The notes beneath the pieces are model-generated. The model was not told the DNA's origin. It saw only the letters and a program-made list of their open reading frames with translations, and ran no database searches. This document shows, one piece after another, positions 18,338 to 26,240 of a stretch of DNA of 64,000 bases; within the stretch, counting starts at the first letter, position 1, and every line of letters begins with the position of its first letter. Origin of the DNA: Spongiibacter pelagi. GTDB lineage: Bacteria; Pseudomonadota; Gammaproteobacteria; Pseudomonadales; Spongiibacteraceae. Where the stretch lies: the NCBI RefSeq assembly GCF_014705705.1, contig NZ_JACXLD010000007.1:1-64000 (forward strand), in the 5' to 3' direction. The position numbers and the translations under genes were made by a program.

Positions 18338-19649
18338 GGCATTAATGCGCCGTTTGAATTCAGGTGCGGCGGATTTTTCTGTCCAGCTGGATGCTTTGCT
18401 GGCTTGGGATTCGGTTTCTAATCCCGCAGTCGTGCAGACAGTGTCTGAAGTTATTGCGGCTATAAAACAGCGTGGCGATGCGGCCTTACTTGAGTATTGT
18501 GCTGCCTTTGATCGCTTGAATATCAATGTTGCGGCTGAGCTGGAGATTCCACAATCTCGCTTGTTGGCTGCGTTGGATAATATCGATCAAGCCCAGCGGC
18601 AGGCGCTGGAAGTGGCTGCCCAGCGAGTTCGCGATTATCACCAGCATCAGCGTCAGGAGTCGTGGTCTTACACCGAGGCAGACGGCACAGTGCTCGGTCA
18701 GCAAATTCGGCCAATGGATCGGGTGGGTTTGTATGTGCCCGGTGGCAAGGCGACCTATCCTTCTTCTGTTCTAATGAATGCCATTCCCGCAAAAGTTGCC
18801 GGGGTGCCAGAGTTAATTATGGTTTCCCCGACTCCCGGCGGAGAGCTTAATGAAATGGTATTGGCGGCGGCGGCGATTGCTGGCGTTGATCGAGTGTTTA
18901 CCATTGGTGGCGCGCAGGCTGTTGCCGCACTGGCGTTTGGCACCGAAACCATTCCTCGGGTCGACAAAATTGTTGGCCCCGGCAATATCTATGTGGCCAC
19001 GGCCAAGCAGCAAGTGTTCGGTCGCGTTGGGCTGGATATGATTGCCGGTCCCTCGGAGATTTTAGTGGTCTGCGATGGTCTGACTGATCCTGATTGGATC
19101 GCCATGGATCTGTTCTCGCAGGCTGAGCACGATGAAGATGCGCAGTCGATTTTGTTGTGCCCCGATGCGGCCTATCTTGATCGAGTAGAAGCTAGCATCG
19201 AGCGTTTGCTTGCGGATATGCCGCGTTCGGAGATTATTCGCAAGTCGCTCTCTGGTCGTGGTGCCTTGATTGACGTTGCGGATATGGCTGAGGCGATTGA
19301 GCTGATTAATCGGATTGCGCCTGAGCATTTGGAGTTGTCGGTTGAAGAGCCGGAGCAATATTTGCCGCAGATCCGTCACGCCGGTGCCATCTTTTTGGGT
19401 CGTCACACTCCGGAAGCGCTGGGCGATTACTGCGCAGGGCCAAACCATGTGTTGCCAACCTCGGGCACGGCGCGTTTCTCCTCACCACTAGGTGTGTATG
19501 ATTTTCAGAAGCGCTCATCATTAATTAATTGTTCACCTGCGGGTGCGCAGAACTTGGCGCAAGTCGCCTCGGTTCTGGCGCGTGGTGAATCGTTGGTCGC
19601 TCACGCGGTCAGCGCGGAATACCGTCTTGGAGTAGACGCTAAATCATGA
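18330..19649 (+). CDS. hisD: Histidinol dehydrogenase
   Basis: Catalyses the last two steps of histidine synthesis, histidinol to histidine, using NAD and Zn. The 439 residues show the NAD-binding [37 protein letters not shown], the zinc-ligand region [11 protein letters not shown] (Gln/His) and the catalytic His pair near IAPEHLEL. The frame is open upstream to 18261 inside hisG; the ATG at 18330 overlaps the hisG stop by 8 bp and gives the normal length. Its stop overlaps the hisC start by 4 bp. Confidence 0.97.
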   Translation: MAEALMRRLNSGAADFSVQLDALLAWDSVSNPAVVQTVSEVIAAIKQRGDAALLEYCAAFDRLNINVAAELEIPQSRLLAALDNIDQAQRQALEVAAQRVRDYHQHQRQESWSYTEADGTVLGQQIRPMDRVGLYVPGGKATYPSSVLMNAIPAKVAGVPELIMVSPTPGGELNEMVLAAAAIAGVDRVFTIGGAQAVAALAFGTETIPRVDKIVGPGNIYVATAKQQVFGRVGLDMIAGPSEILVVCDGLTDPDWIAMDLFSQAEHDEDAQSILLCPDAAYLDRVEASIERLLADMPRSEIIRKSLSGRGALIDVADMAEAIELINRIAPEHLELSVEEPEQYLPQIRHAGAIFLGRHTPEALGDYCAGPNHVLPTSGTARFSSPLGVYDFQKRSSLINCSPAGAQNLAQVASVLARGESLVAHAVSAEYRLGVDAKS

Positions 19650-20710
19650 GTCGATTTTGGAATCCGCTGATTAAAAAGCTTGTGCCCTATGTGCCTGGCG
19701 AGCAACCCAAAATTCAGGATTTGGTCAAACTCAATACCAATGAAAATCCGTTTCCGCCTTCGCCTAAGGTTTTGGCGGCGATCTCGGCGGCCACCGGCGA
19801 AGGTTTGCGTTTGTACCCAGATCCGGACGCCTCTGCCCTTAAGGCGACCATTGCCAATTACTATAATTTGACGCCGGATTGCGTGTTTGTTGGCAATGGC
19901 TCTGATGAAGTGCTGGCCCATACTTTTCAGGCGCTGTTTAATCCTGAACGGCCGCTATTATTTCCAGATATCACCTACAGCTTTTACCCGGTTTACTGCG
20001 GTCTTTATCGGCAAGCATTCGAAACCGTGCCACTGGATGAGCAATTCAAAATCCGGGTGGAAAAATACGATGGTTTGAACGGCGGTATTATTTTCCCCAA
20101 CCCGAATGCTCCGACAGGGTGCTTGTTGTCTTTAGATGAAATTGAACGACTGCTGAAAGTAAATACTGAGACGGTCGTCGTGGTCGATGAGGCGTATATC
20201 GATTTTGGCGGTGAGTCGGCGGCAAAATTAATCGACCGCTATGACAATCTGTTGGTGGTGCAAACCTTGAGTAAATCCCGTTCCTTGGCGGGTATGCGGG
20301 TGGGTTTGGCGTTGGGGCATCCAGAGCTGATTGAGGCGCTTGAGCGGGTTAAAAACAGTTTTAATTCCTATCCGCTCGATAAGCTGGCCCAAGCTGGTGC
20401 CGTTGCCGCTTTTGAAGACGATGGTTATTTTCAGCAGTGCCGAGATGATGTCATTCGTGAGCGTGAAGCCTTGGTCGATCGTTTAAGCGCGATGGGCTTT
20501 GAGGTTTTGCCTTCGGCGGCCAATTTTGTTTTTTGTCGTCATGCCGAGCGCGATGCGGGTGAACTGGCGGCGGCTCTGCGAGAGCGCAAAGTCATTGTGC
20601 GCCATTTTATGAGTGAGCGTATTGCGCAATTTCTGCGAATTACCATTGGTACTTCGCAACAGAATAGCAAATTGTTAGAAGCGCTCGAGGCTATTCTGGG
20701 TTCAAAATAG
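19646..20710 (+). CDS. hisC: Histidinol-phosphate aminotransferase
   Basis: PLP-dependent fold-type I aminotransferase converting imidazole acetol phosphate and glutamate to histidinol phosphate. The 354 residues include [16 protein letters not shown], the PLP phosphate site VGNGSDEVL, the Asn/Pro segment [22 protein letters not shown] and the Schiff-base lysine in [14 protein letters not shown] (about Lys217). It is translationally coupled to hisD and closes the murA-hisGDC run. It converges on degS with only 9 bp between stops. Confidence 0.96.
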   Translation: MSRFWNPLIKKLVPYVPGEQPKIQDLVKLNTNENPFPPSPKVLAAISAATGEGLRLYPDPDASALKATIANYYNLTPDCVFVGNGSDEVLAHTFQALFNPERPLLFPDITYSFYPVYCGLYRQAFETVPLDEQFKIRVEKYDGLNGGIIFPNPNAPTGCLLSLDEIERLLKVNTETVVVVDEAYIDFGGESAAKLIDRYDNLLVVQTLSKSRSLAGMRVGLALGHPELIEALERVKNSFNSYPLDKLAQAGAVAAFEDDGYFQQCRDDVIREREALVDRLSAMGFEVLPSAANFVFCRHAERDAGELAAALRERKVIVRHFMSERIAQFLRITIGTSQQNSKLLEALEAILGSK

Positions 20711-20719
20711 AATGGTAAT

Positions 20720-21781
20720 TTAAGAGCGGGTAATCAAGCCGGGGTAGACGCTGACCTCGGTTTCTACCTTGAGTTTTTCTTGGTTGCGAAACAGGCTCAG
20801 TGTCACTTTTTCGCCGGGGCGGGTGAAGGCGATCAGCTTCATGCCTTCGTGGCCATCGCCCACCGCTTCGCCGTTTATTTCTACCAGTATATCGCCGCTC
20901 TTCACGCCAGCTGCACTGGCGGGGCTGTTATTGGCAACGCCGGTTACCATCACGCCATTTTCGCCGTTGAAGAGGGGTCTAACCTCTATTCCCAGCCAGC
21001 CTCTAACCGGACGTCCATACTGGATAAGGTCAGACATCGTGCGCAGTGCAAGATCGCTGGGAATGGCCAAGCCAATACCGGTAGCGCCGCCAGTTTGAGT
21101 GTAAATAACAGTATTGATGCCGAGCAGCCGTCCTTGAATATCAATGAGTGCGCCGCCCGAATTGCCGGGGTTAATTGCGGCATCTGTTTGAATGAAGTTT
21201 TCAAATTGGCTGATACCTAAGCCGTAGCGTCCGGTGGCGCTGACAATGCCTTGGGTGACGGTTTGGCCAAAGCCATAGGGGTTGCCGATAGCTAGCACAG
21301 GGTTGCCAACTTTGATGCGATCCGGGTTGGTTACCTCGATGGGGTTGAGTTTTTCGAGGCTGACTTTCAAAACGGCAAGATCGGTATCGGCATCGCTGCC
21401 GACAATGGTGGCGAGCGCTTGCCGGCCATCGTGCAGCATCACCAAAATTTCATTAGCGCCTTGGATAACGTGGTAGTTGGTGAGAATAAAGCCGTCGTCG
21501 CTAACGATTACGCCCGAGCCAAGGCTGCGGCTCAATTGCTGGCGACTGCCATTGCCTCGACTAAAAAAATGACGGAAAAAAGGGTCGCTAGCGAGGGGGT
21601 GTTGTTGCTCAACAATTTTGGTGGTGTAGATATTCACCACTGAGGGAGCCGCTCGCTCTACGGCTTGGCTATAATCGCCGTTGTCGCCAATCTGCTTATA
21701 AAAAAGAATACACAGACCCAGTAACACCCCGCACAGCGCTGGCCAGATAAAAGAAAGCAATTTATGACTGGAGAGGTTCAC
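20720..21781 (-). CDS. degS: Periplasmic trypsin-like protease DegS/AlgW
   Basis: Membrane-anchored site-1 protease that senses misfolded outer-membrane proteins through its PDZ domain and cleaves the anti-sigma factor RseA/MucA. The 353 residues have one N-terminal transmembrane helix (SFIWPALCGVLLGLCILFY), the protease domain with catalytic His104 (TNYHVIQG), Asp134 (DADTDLAVL) and Ser208 (NPGNSGGAL), and one C-terminal PDZ domain (from about 265). The frame is open to 22072, but the GTG at 21781 has aggaac just upstream, gives the DegS length, and leaves room for divergent promoters. The position next to hisC and ybgI matches Pseudomonas algW. Confidence 0.92.
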   Translation of the reverse strand: MNLSSHKLLSFIWPALCGVLLGLCILFYKQIGDNGDYSQAVERAAPSVVNIYTTKIVEQQHPLASDPFFRHFFSRGNGSRQQLSRSLGSGVIVSDDGFILTNYHVIQGANEILVMLHDGRQALATIVGSDADTDLAVLKVSLEKLNPIEVTNPDRIKVGNPVLAIGNPYGFGQTVTQGIVSATGRYGLGISQFENFIQTDAAINPGNSGGALIDIQGRLLGINTVIYTQTGGATGIGLAIPSDLALRTMSDLIQYGRPVRGWLGIEVRPLFNGENGVMVTGVANNSPASAAGVKSGDILVEINGEAVGDGHEGMKLIAFTRPGEKVTLSLFRNQEKLKVETEVSVYPGLITRS

Positions 21782-21906
21782 CGGTTGTTCCTGATATGGC
21801 TTGGGCTGCAAGTTGGGCTGCGGGGCTTGTCGGTCATCTAGCGCTTGAAAAAGAGCGGCTAGACTATCACGATTTACATCGAAATCGAATTTAAGAGGAT
21901 CAAGGT

Positions 21907-22683
21907 TTGCCTGATAACAAGCTTGCAGGAGTTGCGCTCTCGGAATTTCTGGCATCCGCCAATGCGATGATGAAACCGGAGTTGTTTGATGATTATTGCC
22001 CCAATGGATTACAGGTTGAGGGGCGCTCAGAGATTCGAAAAATTGTGTCGGGGGTGACGGCGTCTCAGGCATTAATAGAGGCGGCTATCGAGATGCAGGC
22101 CGATCTGATTTTAGTGCATCACGGTTATTTCTGGCGTGGTGAGAACCCAGTGTTGACAGGGATGAAGCGCCGCCGCCTGGGTCTATTGATTGAGCATAAT
22201 ATCAATTTGGTGGCCTACCATTTGCCCTTGGATGCTCACCCTGAGCTGGGAAATAACGCTCAGCTTGCCCGCTTGCTGGGCATTAATATTGAGGGCGGTA
22301 TGGATTCGTCGAAAAACCCGGTGGGTAATGTCGGGACTTTGTCCACGCCAATGCCCGCTCAGGAATTTGCCCAAGTTGTAGCGGAAAAGCTGGGAAGGGT
22401 GCCATTGCTAGAGGCGGTGGGCGACAAGCCAATTTCGCGTATAGCTTGGTGTACCGGCGCGGCTCAATCTTATATTGATAAAGCGGCAAGATTGGGGGTG
22501 GATGCGTATCTGAGTGGCGAGGTGTCTGAGCCTACAATTCTCAGTGCGCGCGAGCAGGGGGTGCATTACATTGCGGCAGGGCATCATGCCACGGAACGCT
22601 ACGGTGTTCAGGCATTGGCTCAGGCCCTAGCGGAGAGCTTGGGCCTTGAGCATGTGTTTGTCGATATCGACAATCCTGCCTGA
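21907..22683 (+). CDS. ybgI: Nif3-like dinuclear metal protein (YbgI family)
   Basis: A 258-residue member of the Nif3/DUF34 family, annotated as GTP cyclohydrolase I type 2 but with unsettled biochemistry. It contains DYCPNGLQVEGR, the metal-binding VHHGYFW, WCTGAAQSYI and AAGHHATERYGV, which together supply the His, Asp and Glu ligands of a dinuclear metal site. The TTG start at 21907 has a gagg ribosome-binding site about 8 nt upstream and no ATG lies close to it. The gene is divergent from degS and convergent with zapG, with 1 bp between stops. Confidence 0.9.
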   Translation: MPDNKLAGVALSEFLASANAMMKPELFDDYCPNGLQVEGRSEIRKIVSGVTASQALIEAAIEMQADLILVHHGYFWRGENPVLTGMKRRRLGLLIEHNINLVAYHLPLDAHPELGNNAQLARLLGINIEGGMDSSKNPVGNVGTLSTPMPAQEFAQVVAEKLGRVPLLEAVGDKPISRIAWCTGAAQSYIDKAARLGVDAYLSGEVSEPTILSAREQGVHYIAAGHHATERYGVQALAQALAESLGLEHVFVDIDNPA

Positions 22684-22684
22684 T

Positions 22685-23161
22685 TTACATTACTGGCGGT
22701 GCGGGCGGCTCGGCTTCTTCTTTGGGTTTGTGATTTTTCTCTAAGCCGAATTCTTCGTGCAGTGCGCCGGGGCTGCCGGGTTGGCGGGGCGCATAGTCCA
22801 GCGGCTGCTGTGAGTGTTGGGTTTTGCCCGGTTTGCTTTCCAGAACGGGGCGGCCTTCGGGGAGCGGCTGTAGGGGGCTGATGCCGGTGCCGTGTAAATC
22901 CTGCGCGCCTTTGGCAATGTGGTTGTGAACATTGCGGTAGCTTTCCGCCAAGTCATTCAGCAATTCTGCGGTGCGGTCAAAATGGCCGCTGACTTGGGTT
23001 TGGTAATCCAGTTGTTGCTTGTGCATTTCATTGATTTGTTTTTCGAGCGCAGCGCGACTTTGTTGCTCTGGCTTCAGCTTGGTTAGAACAAAATAGCCCA
23101 GAATCAAGCCAGCAATAAGGCTGCCTGCGGCAAAAGAAATCAAAGTCCCCAGTTCGTACAC
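22685..23161 (-). CDS. zapG: Division-linked inner-membrane protein ZapG (YhcB, DUF1043)
   Basis: A 158-residue protein with a single N-terminal transmembrane helix (LISFAAGSLIAGLILGYFVL), a coiled coil (about 35-90, QQSRAALEKQINEMHKQQL) and a Pro-rich, probably disordered cytoplasmic tail. This is the DUF1043 layout. YhcB/ZapG is tied to cell division, envelope synthesis and cell shape in E. coli. The frame is open to 23344, but the GTG at 23161 has AGGAG 8 nt upstream and begins at the usual VYELGTLI. It is divergent from zapE across a 187-bp gap, a pairing that is common in gammaproteobacteria. Confidence 0.9.
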   Translation of the reverse strand: MYELGTLISFAAGSLIAGLILGYFVLTKLKPEQQSRAALEKQINEMHKQQLDYQTQVSGHFDRTAELLNDLAESYRNVHNHIAKGAQDLHGTGISPLQPLPEGRPVLESKPGKTQHSQQPLDYAPRQPGSPGALHEEFGLEKNHKPKEEAEPPAPPVM

Positions 23162-23348
23162 GTGTATTACTCCTTTGTCAGTATTCACAGTATAAAACCG
23201 TGAGCGCTGGAATCGCATCCCTTGGGGTGCAATTTTCTGTCGATTGTTTTTAATTTGCGGACGCTGAGTCGGCAGCGTAGTAAAATTGAAAATAACTGGC
23301 ACAGTCGGTAAAGTTGCCAACCTCTTCAATCGCCCGCTATCCATCGTT

Positions 23349-24455
23349 ATGCCAACACCACTTCAGCGCTATCAGCGCGACTTGGAAAAGCCGGACTTTT
23401 CCCATGATTCCGCCCAGCAGCATGCGGTCGAATGCTTGCAACGCCTGTTCGATGAGCTTTGTGCTGCGCCGACGTTAGCGCCCTCGGGCTTTAAGGCAAA
23501 AGTCGGCGGCTTGTTCGGGCGTAAACCCGAGCCTGTTTTAATTCGGGGGCTGTATTTTTGGGGTGGCGTTGGGCGTGGTAAAACCTATCTCATGGATACC
23601 TTTTTTGACACGCTGCCCTTTGAAAATAAAATGCGGGCGCACTTTCACCGCTTTATGCAGCGAGTCCATAAAGACCTTAAAGCGCTGGCGGGAGAGAAGA
23701 ATCCGCTGATTTTGGTGGCGGATCGGATAGCTGAAGAGGCGCGGGTGATCTGCTTTGATGAATTTTTCGTCACCGATATTACCGACGCGATGATTCTTGC
23801 TGGCTTGTTTCAGCGTTTGTTTGAGCGTGGCGTGGTTCTGGTGGCAACCTCGAATATTGTGCCAGATGGCCTATATAAAGACGGCTTGCAGCGAGCGCGC
23901 TTTCTGCCGGCTATTGCGCTGCTGAAAAAGCACACTGAAGTGGTGAATGTCGATGGGGGTGTGGATTACCGCCTGCGCACGCTTGAGCAGGCCGAGCTTT
24001 ATCACTCGCCTCTCGATCCGGCGGCGGAAGTCAGTTTGATGGATAGTTTCCGTCGTTTGGCGCCCGAAGAGCCGCAGCATGATTTGCGTCTGGATATCGA
24101 AGGGCGCGGGATAATGGCGCGCTATGTGGCCGATGATGTGGCTTGGTTTGATTTTGCTGAGCTCTGTGACGGGCCGCGCAGTCAGTATGATTACATTGAG
24201 TTGGCGCGTATCTTCCATGCGGTCGTCCTGAGCAATGTACCCCAGTTAGGGGCGGGGCGGGATGATCAAGCTCGGCGGTTCATCAATTTGATCGATGAGT
24301 TTTATGATCGCAACGTTAAATTGGTGATTTCAGCAGAGGTTGAGCTGGAGTCACTTTATTCGGGTGGTCGGTTGGAGTTCGAATTTGAGCGAACTTGCAG
24401 TCGACTTTTAGAAATGCAATCAGAGAGTTACCTTGCTACAGAGCATCGCCCGTAA
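23349..24455 (+). CDS. zapE: Cell division ATPase ZapE (AFG1-like)
   Basis: A 368-residue P-loop ATPase of the AFG1/LACE1 family, associated with the Z-ring during constriction in E. coli. It opens MPTPLQRYQRDL, has Walker A GGVGRGKTYL (about 73-82), Walker B VICFDEFFVTD (about 135-145) and the sensor segment VATSNIVPDGLYKDGLQRARF. The start at 23349 is the first ATG that gives the canonical N-terminus; the frame is open from 23286. It is separated from rplM by 105 bp that contain a strong promoter for the ribosomal protein operon. Confidence 0.95.
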   Translation: MPTPLQRYQRDLEKPDFSHDSAQQHAVECLQRLFDELCAAPTLAPSGFKAKVGGLFGRKPEPVLIRGLYFWGGVGRGKTYLMDTFFDTLPFENKMRAHFHRFMQRVHKDLKALAGEKNPLILVADRIAEEARVICFDEFFVTDITDAMILAGLFQRLFERGVVLVATSNIVPDGLYKDGLQRARFLPAIALLKKHTEVVNVDGGVDYRLRTLEQAELYHSPLDPAAEVSLMDSFRRLAPEEPQHDLRLDIEGRGIMARYVADDVAWFDFAELCDGPRSQYDYIELARIFHAVVLSNVPQLGAGRDDQARRFINLIDEFYDRNVKLVISAEVELESLYSGGRLEFEFERTCSRLLEMQSESYLATEHRP

Positions 24456-24492
24456 GGGTTTTGGTTTGAATTATAAAAAGCCGAATTTTCGC

Positions 24493-24521
24493 TTGAAAAA
24501 GGTTTGGTGCGTCTGTAGAAT
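24493..24521 (+). promoter_or_regulatory. Sigma-70 promoter of rplM-rpsI
   Basis: TTGAAA at 24493-24498 and TAGAAT at 24516-24521 are separated by exactly 17 bp, with transcription expected to start near 24528, about 33 nt before rplM. This is one of the best-matched promoters in the window, as expected for a ribosomal protein operon. Confidence 0.75.
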
Positions 24522-24560
24522 TCGCGCTCTTTGATCGGTACGGTTCCCAAAGGCAAGAAA

Positions 24561-24989
24561 ATGAAAACCTTTAGTGCAAAACCAGAAGCAGTAACTCACG
24601 AGTGGTTCGTGGTTGACGCCGCCGATAAAACATTGGGTCGTCTGGCCAGTGAGATTGCGCACCGCCTGCGTGGTAAGCACAAGCCTGAGTATACACCTCA
24701 TGTTGATACCGGCGACTACATCGTAGTAGTTAATGCTGAGAAAGTTCGCGTAACTGGCAGCAAAACTACAGATAAAATGTATCATCACCACACGGGTTAT
24801 CCCGGTGGTTTGAAATCAATGAGCTTTGAAAAGCTCATTGATAAAGCGCCTGAGCGGGTAATTCAGAGTGCGGTTCGCGGCATGCTGCCACGCAACCCAC
24901 TGGGTCGCGCCATGTTCAAGAAACTCAAAGTCTACGCCGGCACCGAGCATCCACATGCTGCTCAACAGCCAGCTGAACTGAATATCTAA
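24561..24989 (+). CDS. rplM: 50S ribosomal protein L13
   Basis: Early-assembly 23S rRNA-binding protein of the large subunit. The 142 residues equal the E. coli length and include [20 protein letters not shown], the [20 protein letters not shown] segment, [13 protein letters not shown] and the C-terminal [10 protein letters not shown]. The frame is open from 24531, but the ATG at 24561 gives the conserved MKTFSAKPE start. rpsI follows after 10 bp, the universal pairing. Confidence 0.98.
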   Translation: MKTFSAKPEAVTHEWFVVDAADKTLGRLASEIAHRLRGKHKPEYTPHVDTGDYIVVVNAEKVRVTGSKTTDKMYHHHTGYPGGLKSMSFEKLIDKAPERVIQSAVRGMLPRNPLGRAMFKKLKVYAGTEHPHAAQQPAELNI

Positions 24990-24999
24990 GGTAAGCGAA

Positions 25000-25392
25000 A
25001 TGTCCGTTACTCAATACTATGGTACTGGTCGCCGAAAAACCTCTTCTGCGCGTGTATTTTTGCAGGCTGGTAGTGGTCAGATCTCTGTTAACAATCGCAG
25101 CCTTGACGAATACTTCGGACGTGAAGTTGCTCGTATGATCGTTCGTCAACCACTTGAGTTGGTTGAAATGGGCGAGAAGTTCGACGTTAAAGTCACTGTT
25201 AGTGGTGGTGGCAGCTTCGGTCAGGCCGGTGCTATTCGTCACGGTATTACTCGTGCGCTGATGCAATACGACGAAGCCCTGCGTGGTGATCTGCGTCGTG
25301 CTGGTTATGTGACGCGTGATGCTCGTGAAGTTGAGCGTAAGAAGGTTGGTCTTCGCAAGGCGCGTAGAAAGCCACAATTCTCCAAGCGTTAA
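25000..25392 (+). CDS. rpsI: 30S ribosomal protein S9
   Basis: Small-subunit protein whose C-terminal tail reaches the P-site tRNA. The 130 residues include [16 protein letters not shown], the [17 protein letters not shown] helix, [19 protein letters not shown] and the basic tail ending RRKPQFSKR, whose final Arg contacts tRNA. A gtaagcg ribosome-binding site precedes it. A strong terminator about 50 bp after the stop closes the rplM-rpsI operon. Confidence 0.98.
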   Translation: MSVTQYYGTGRRKTSSARVFLQAGSGQISVNNRSLDEYFGREVARMIVRQPLELVEMGEKFDVKVTVSGGGSFGQAGAIRHGITRALMQYDEALRGDLRRAGYVTRDAREVERKKVGLRKARRKPQFSKR

Positions 25393-25443
25393 TTCGCTGC
25401 AGCCATCAGGCTGGGAGAGACTGCATTGTCAGTACAACCGAAA

Positions 25444-25478
25444 ACGCCCGCAAGCCTTGTTTGTGGGCGTTTTTTTTA
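25444..25478 (+). terminator. Intrinsic terminator of rplM-rpsI
   Basis: Arms acgcccgcaa and ttgtgggcgt (one G-T pair) form a 10-bp stem with a gccttgt loop and eight T. It lies about 50 bp after rpsI and 165 bp before petA. Confidence 0.9.
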
Positions 25479-25643
25479 AGACAGAAATAAGAATAAATGG
25501 ACGAAAGCGCATCGCTTCCTTGTCACCAACAGCCAAAGTTATTATATTTCTGCCTTTTATAATTTAGGTGCCTAAGTTGCGCCATCAGGAAATGCGGGTG
25601 ACCGGGTTTCTAAACCAGAGTGTGAGTAATTGGGGGAGACGTC

Positions 25644-26240
25644 ATGGCGAATGACGGTGTGAATACTGGTCGCCGCCGCTTTTTGACTGCAGCTACGTCT
25701 GTGGTTGGTGCGGCTGGTGCAGTAGGTGTAGCAGTGCCATTTGTGGGTTCTTGGAATCCGAGTGCAAAAGCGAAAGCTGCCGGTGCGCCAGTAAAGGCGG
25801 ATATCGGTAAGCTGGAGCCGGGTCAAATGGTGGTTGTTGAGTGGCGCGGCAAGCCGGTTTATGTCTTGCGTCGGACTCAGAAACAAATCGAAGAATTGGC
25901 AACCATTGCCAAATTCCTCAAAGATCCAGACTCAAATACGGCTGATCAGCCTGCCTATATTGAAGGTATCACGCGTGCGATTCGCCCTGAATACCTCGTG
26001 CTGGTTGGTCTGTGTACCCACCTAGGCTGTGCGCCTAAGCACCGCCCAGAAGTTGGTGTGCCCGATCTGGGTGGCGCCGCTTGGGTAGGTGGCTTCTTCT
26101 GTCCGTGCCACGGCTCGCGCTTTGACCTGTCTGGTCGCGTTTACAGCGGCTCGCCGGCATCGACTAACTTGGTTGTTCCTCCTTATTCCTATGAGGGTGA
26201 CAACGTTCTTGTAATCGGTGTCGATCAGGGGGCTGCGTAA
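25644..26240 (+). CDS. petA: Ubiquinol-cytochrome c reductase, Rieske iron-sulfur subunit
   Basis: Carries the high-potential [2Fe-2S] cluster that takes the first electron from ubiquinol in the bc1 complex. The 198 residues begin with a twin-arginine-type anchor (RRRFLTAATSVVGAAGAVGV), consistent with Tat export and a retained membrane helix. The cluster ligands are in CTHLGC (about 125-130) and CPCHGS (about 154-159), each giving one Cys and one His, with the outer Cys pair forming the disulfide. Its stop overlaps the ATG of the cytochrome b/c1 gene (TAATG). Confidence 0.97.
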   Translation: MANDGVNTGRRRFLTAATSVVGAAGAVGVAVPFVGSWNPSAKAKAAGAPVKADIGKLEPGQMVVVEWRGKPVYVLRRTQKQIEELATIAKFLKDPDSNTADQPAYIEGITRAIRPEYLVLVGLCTHLGCAPKHRPEVGVPDLGGAAWVGGFFCPCHGSRFDLSGRVYSGSPASTNLVVPPYSYEGDNVLVIGVDQGAA

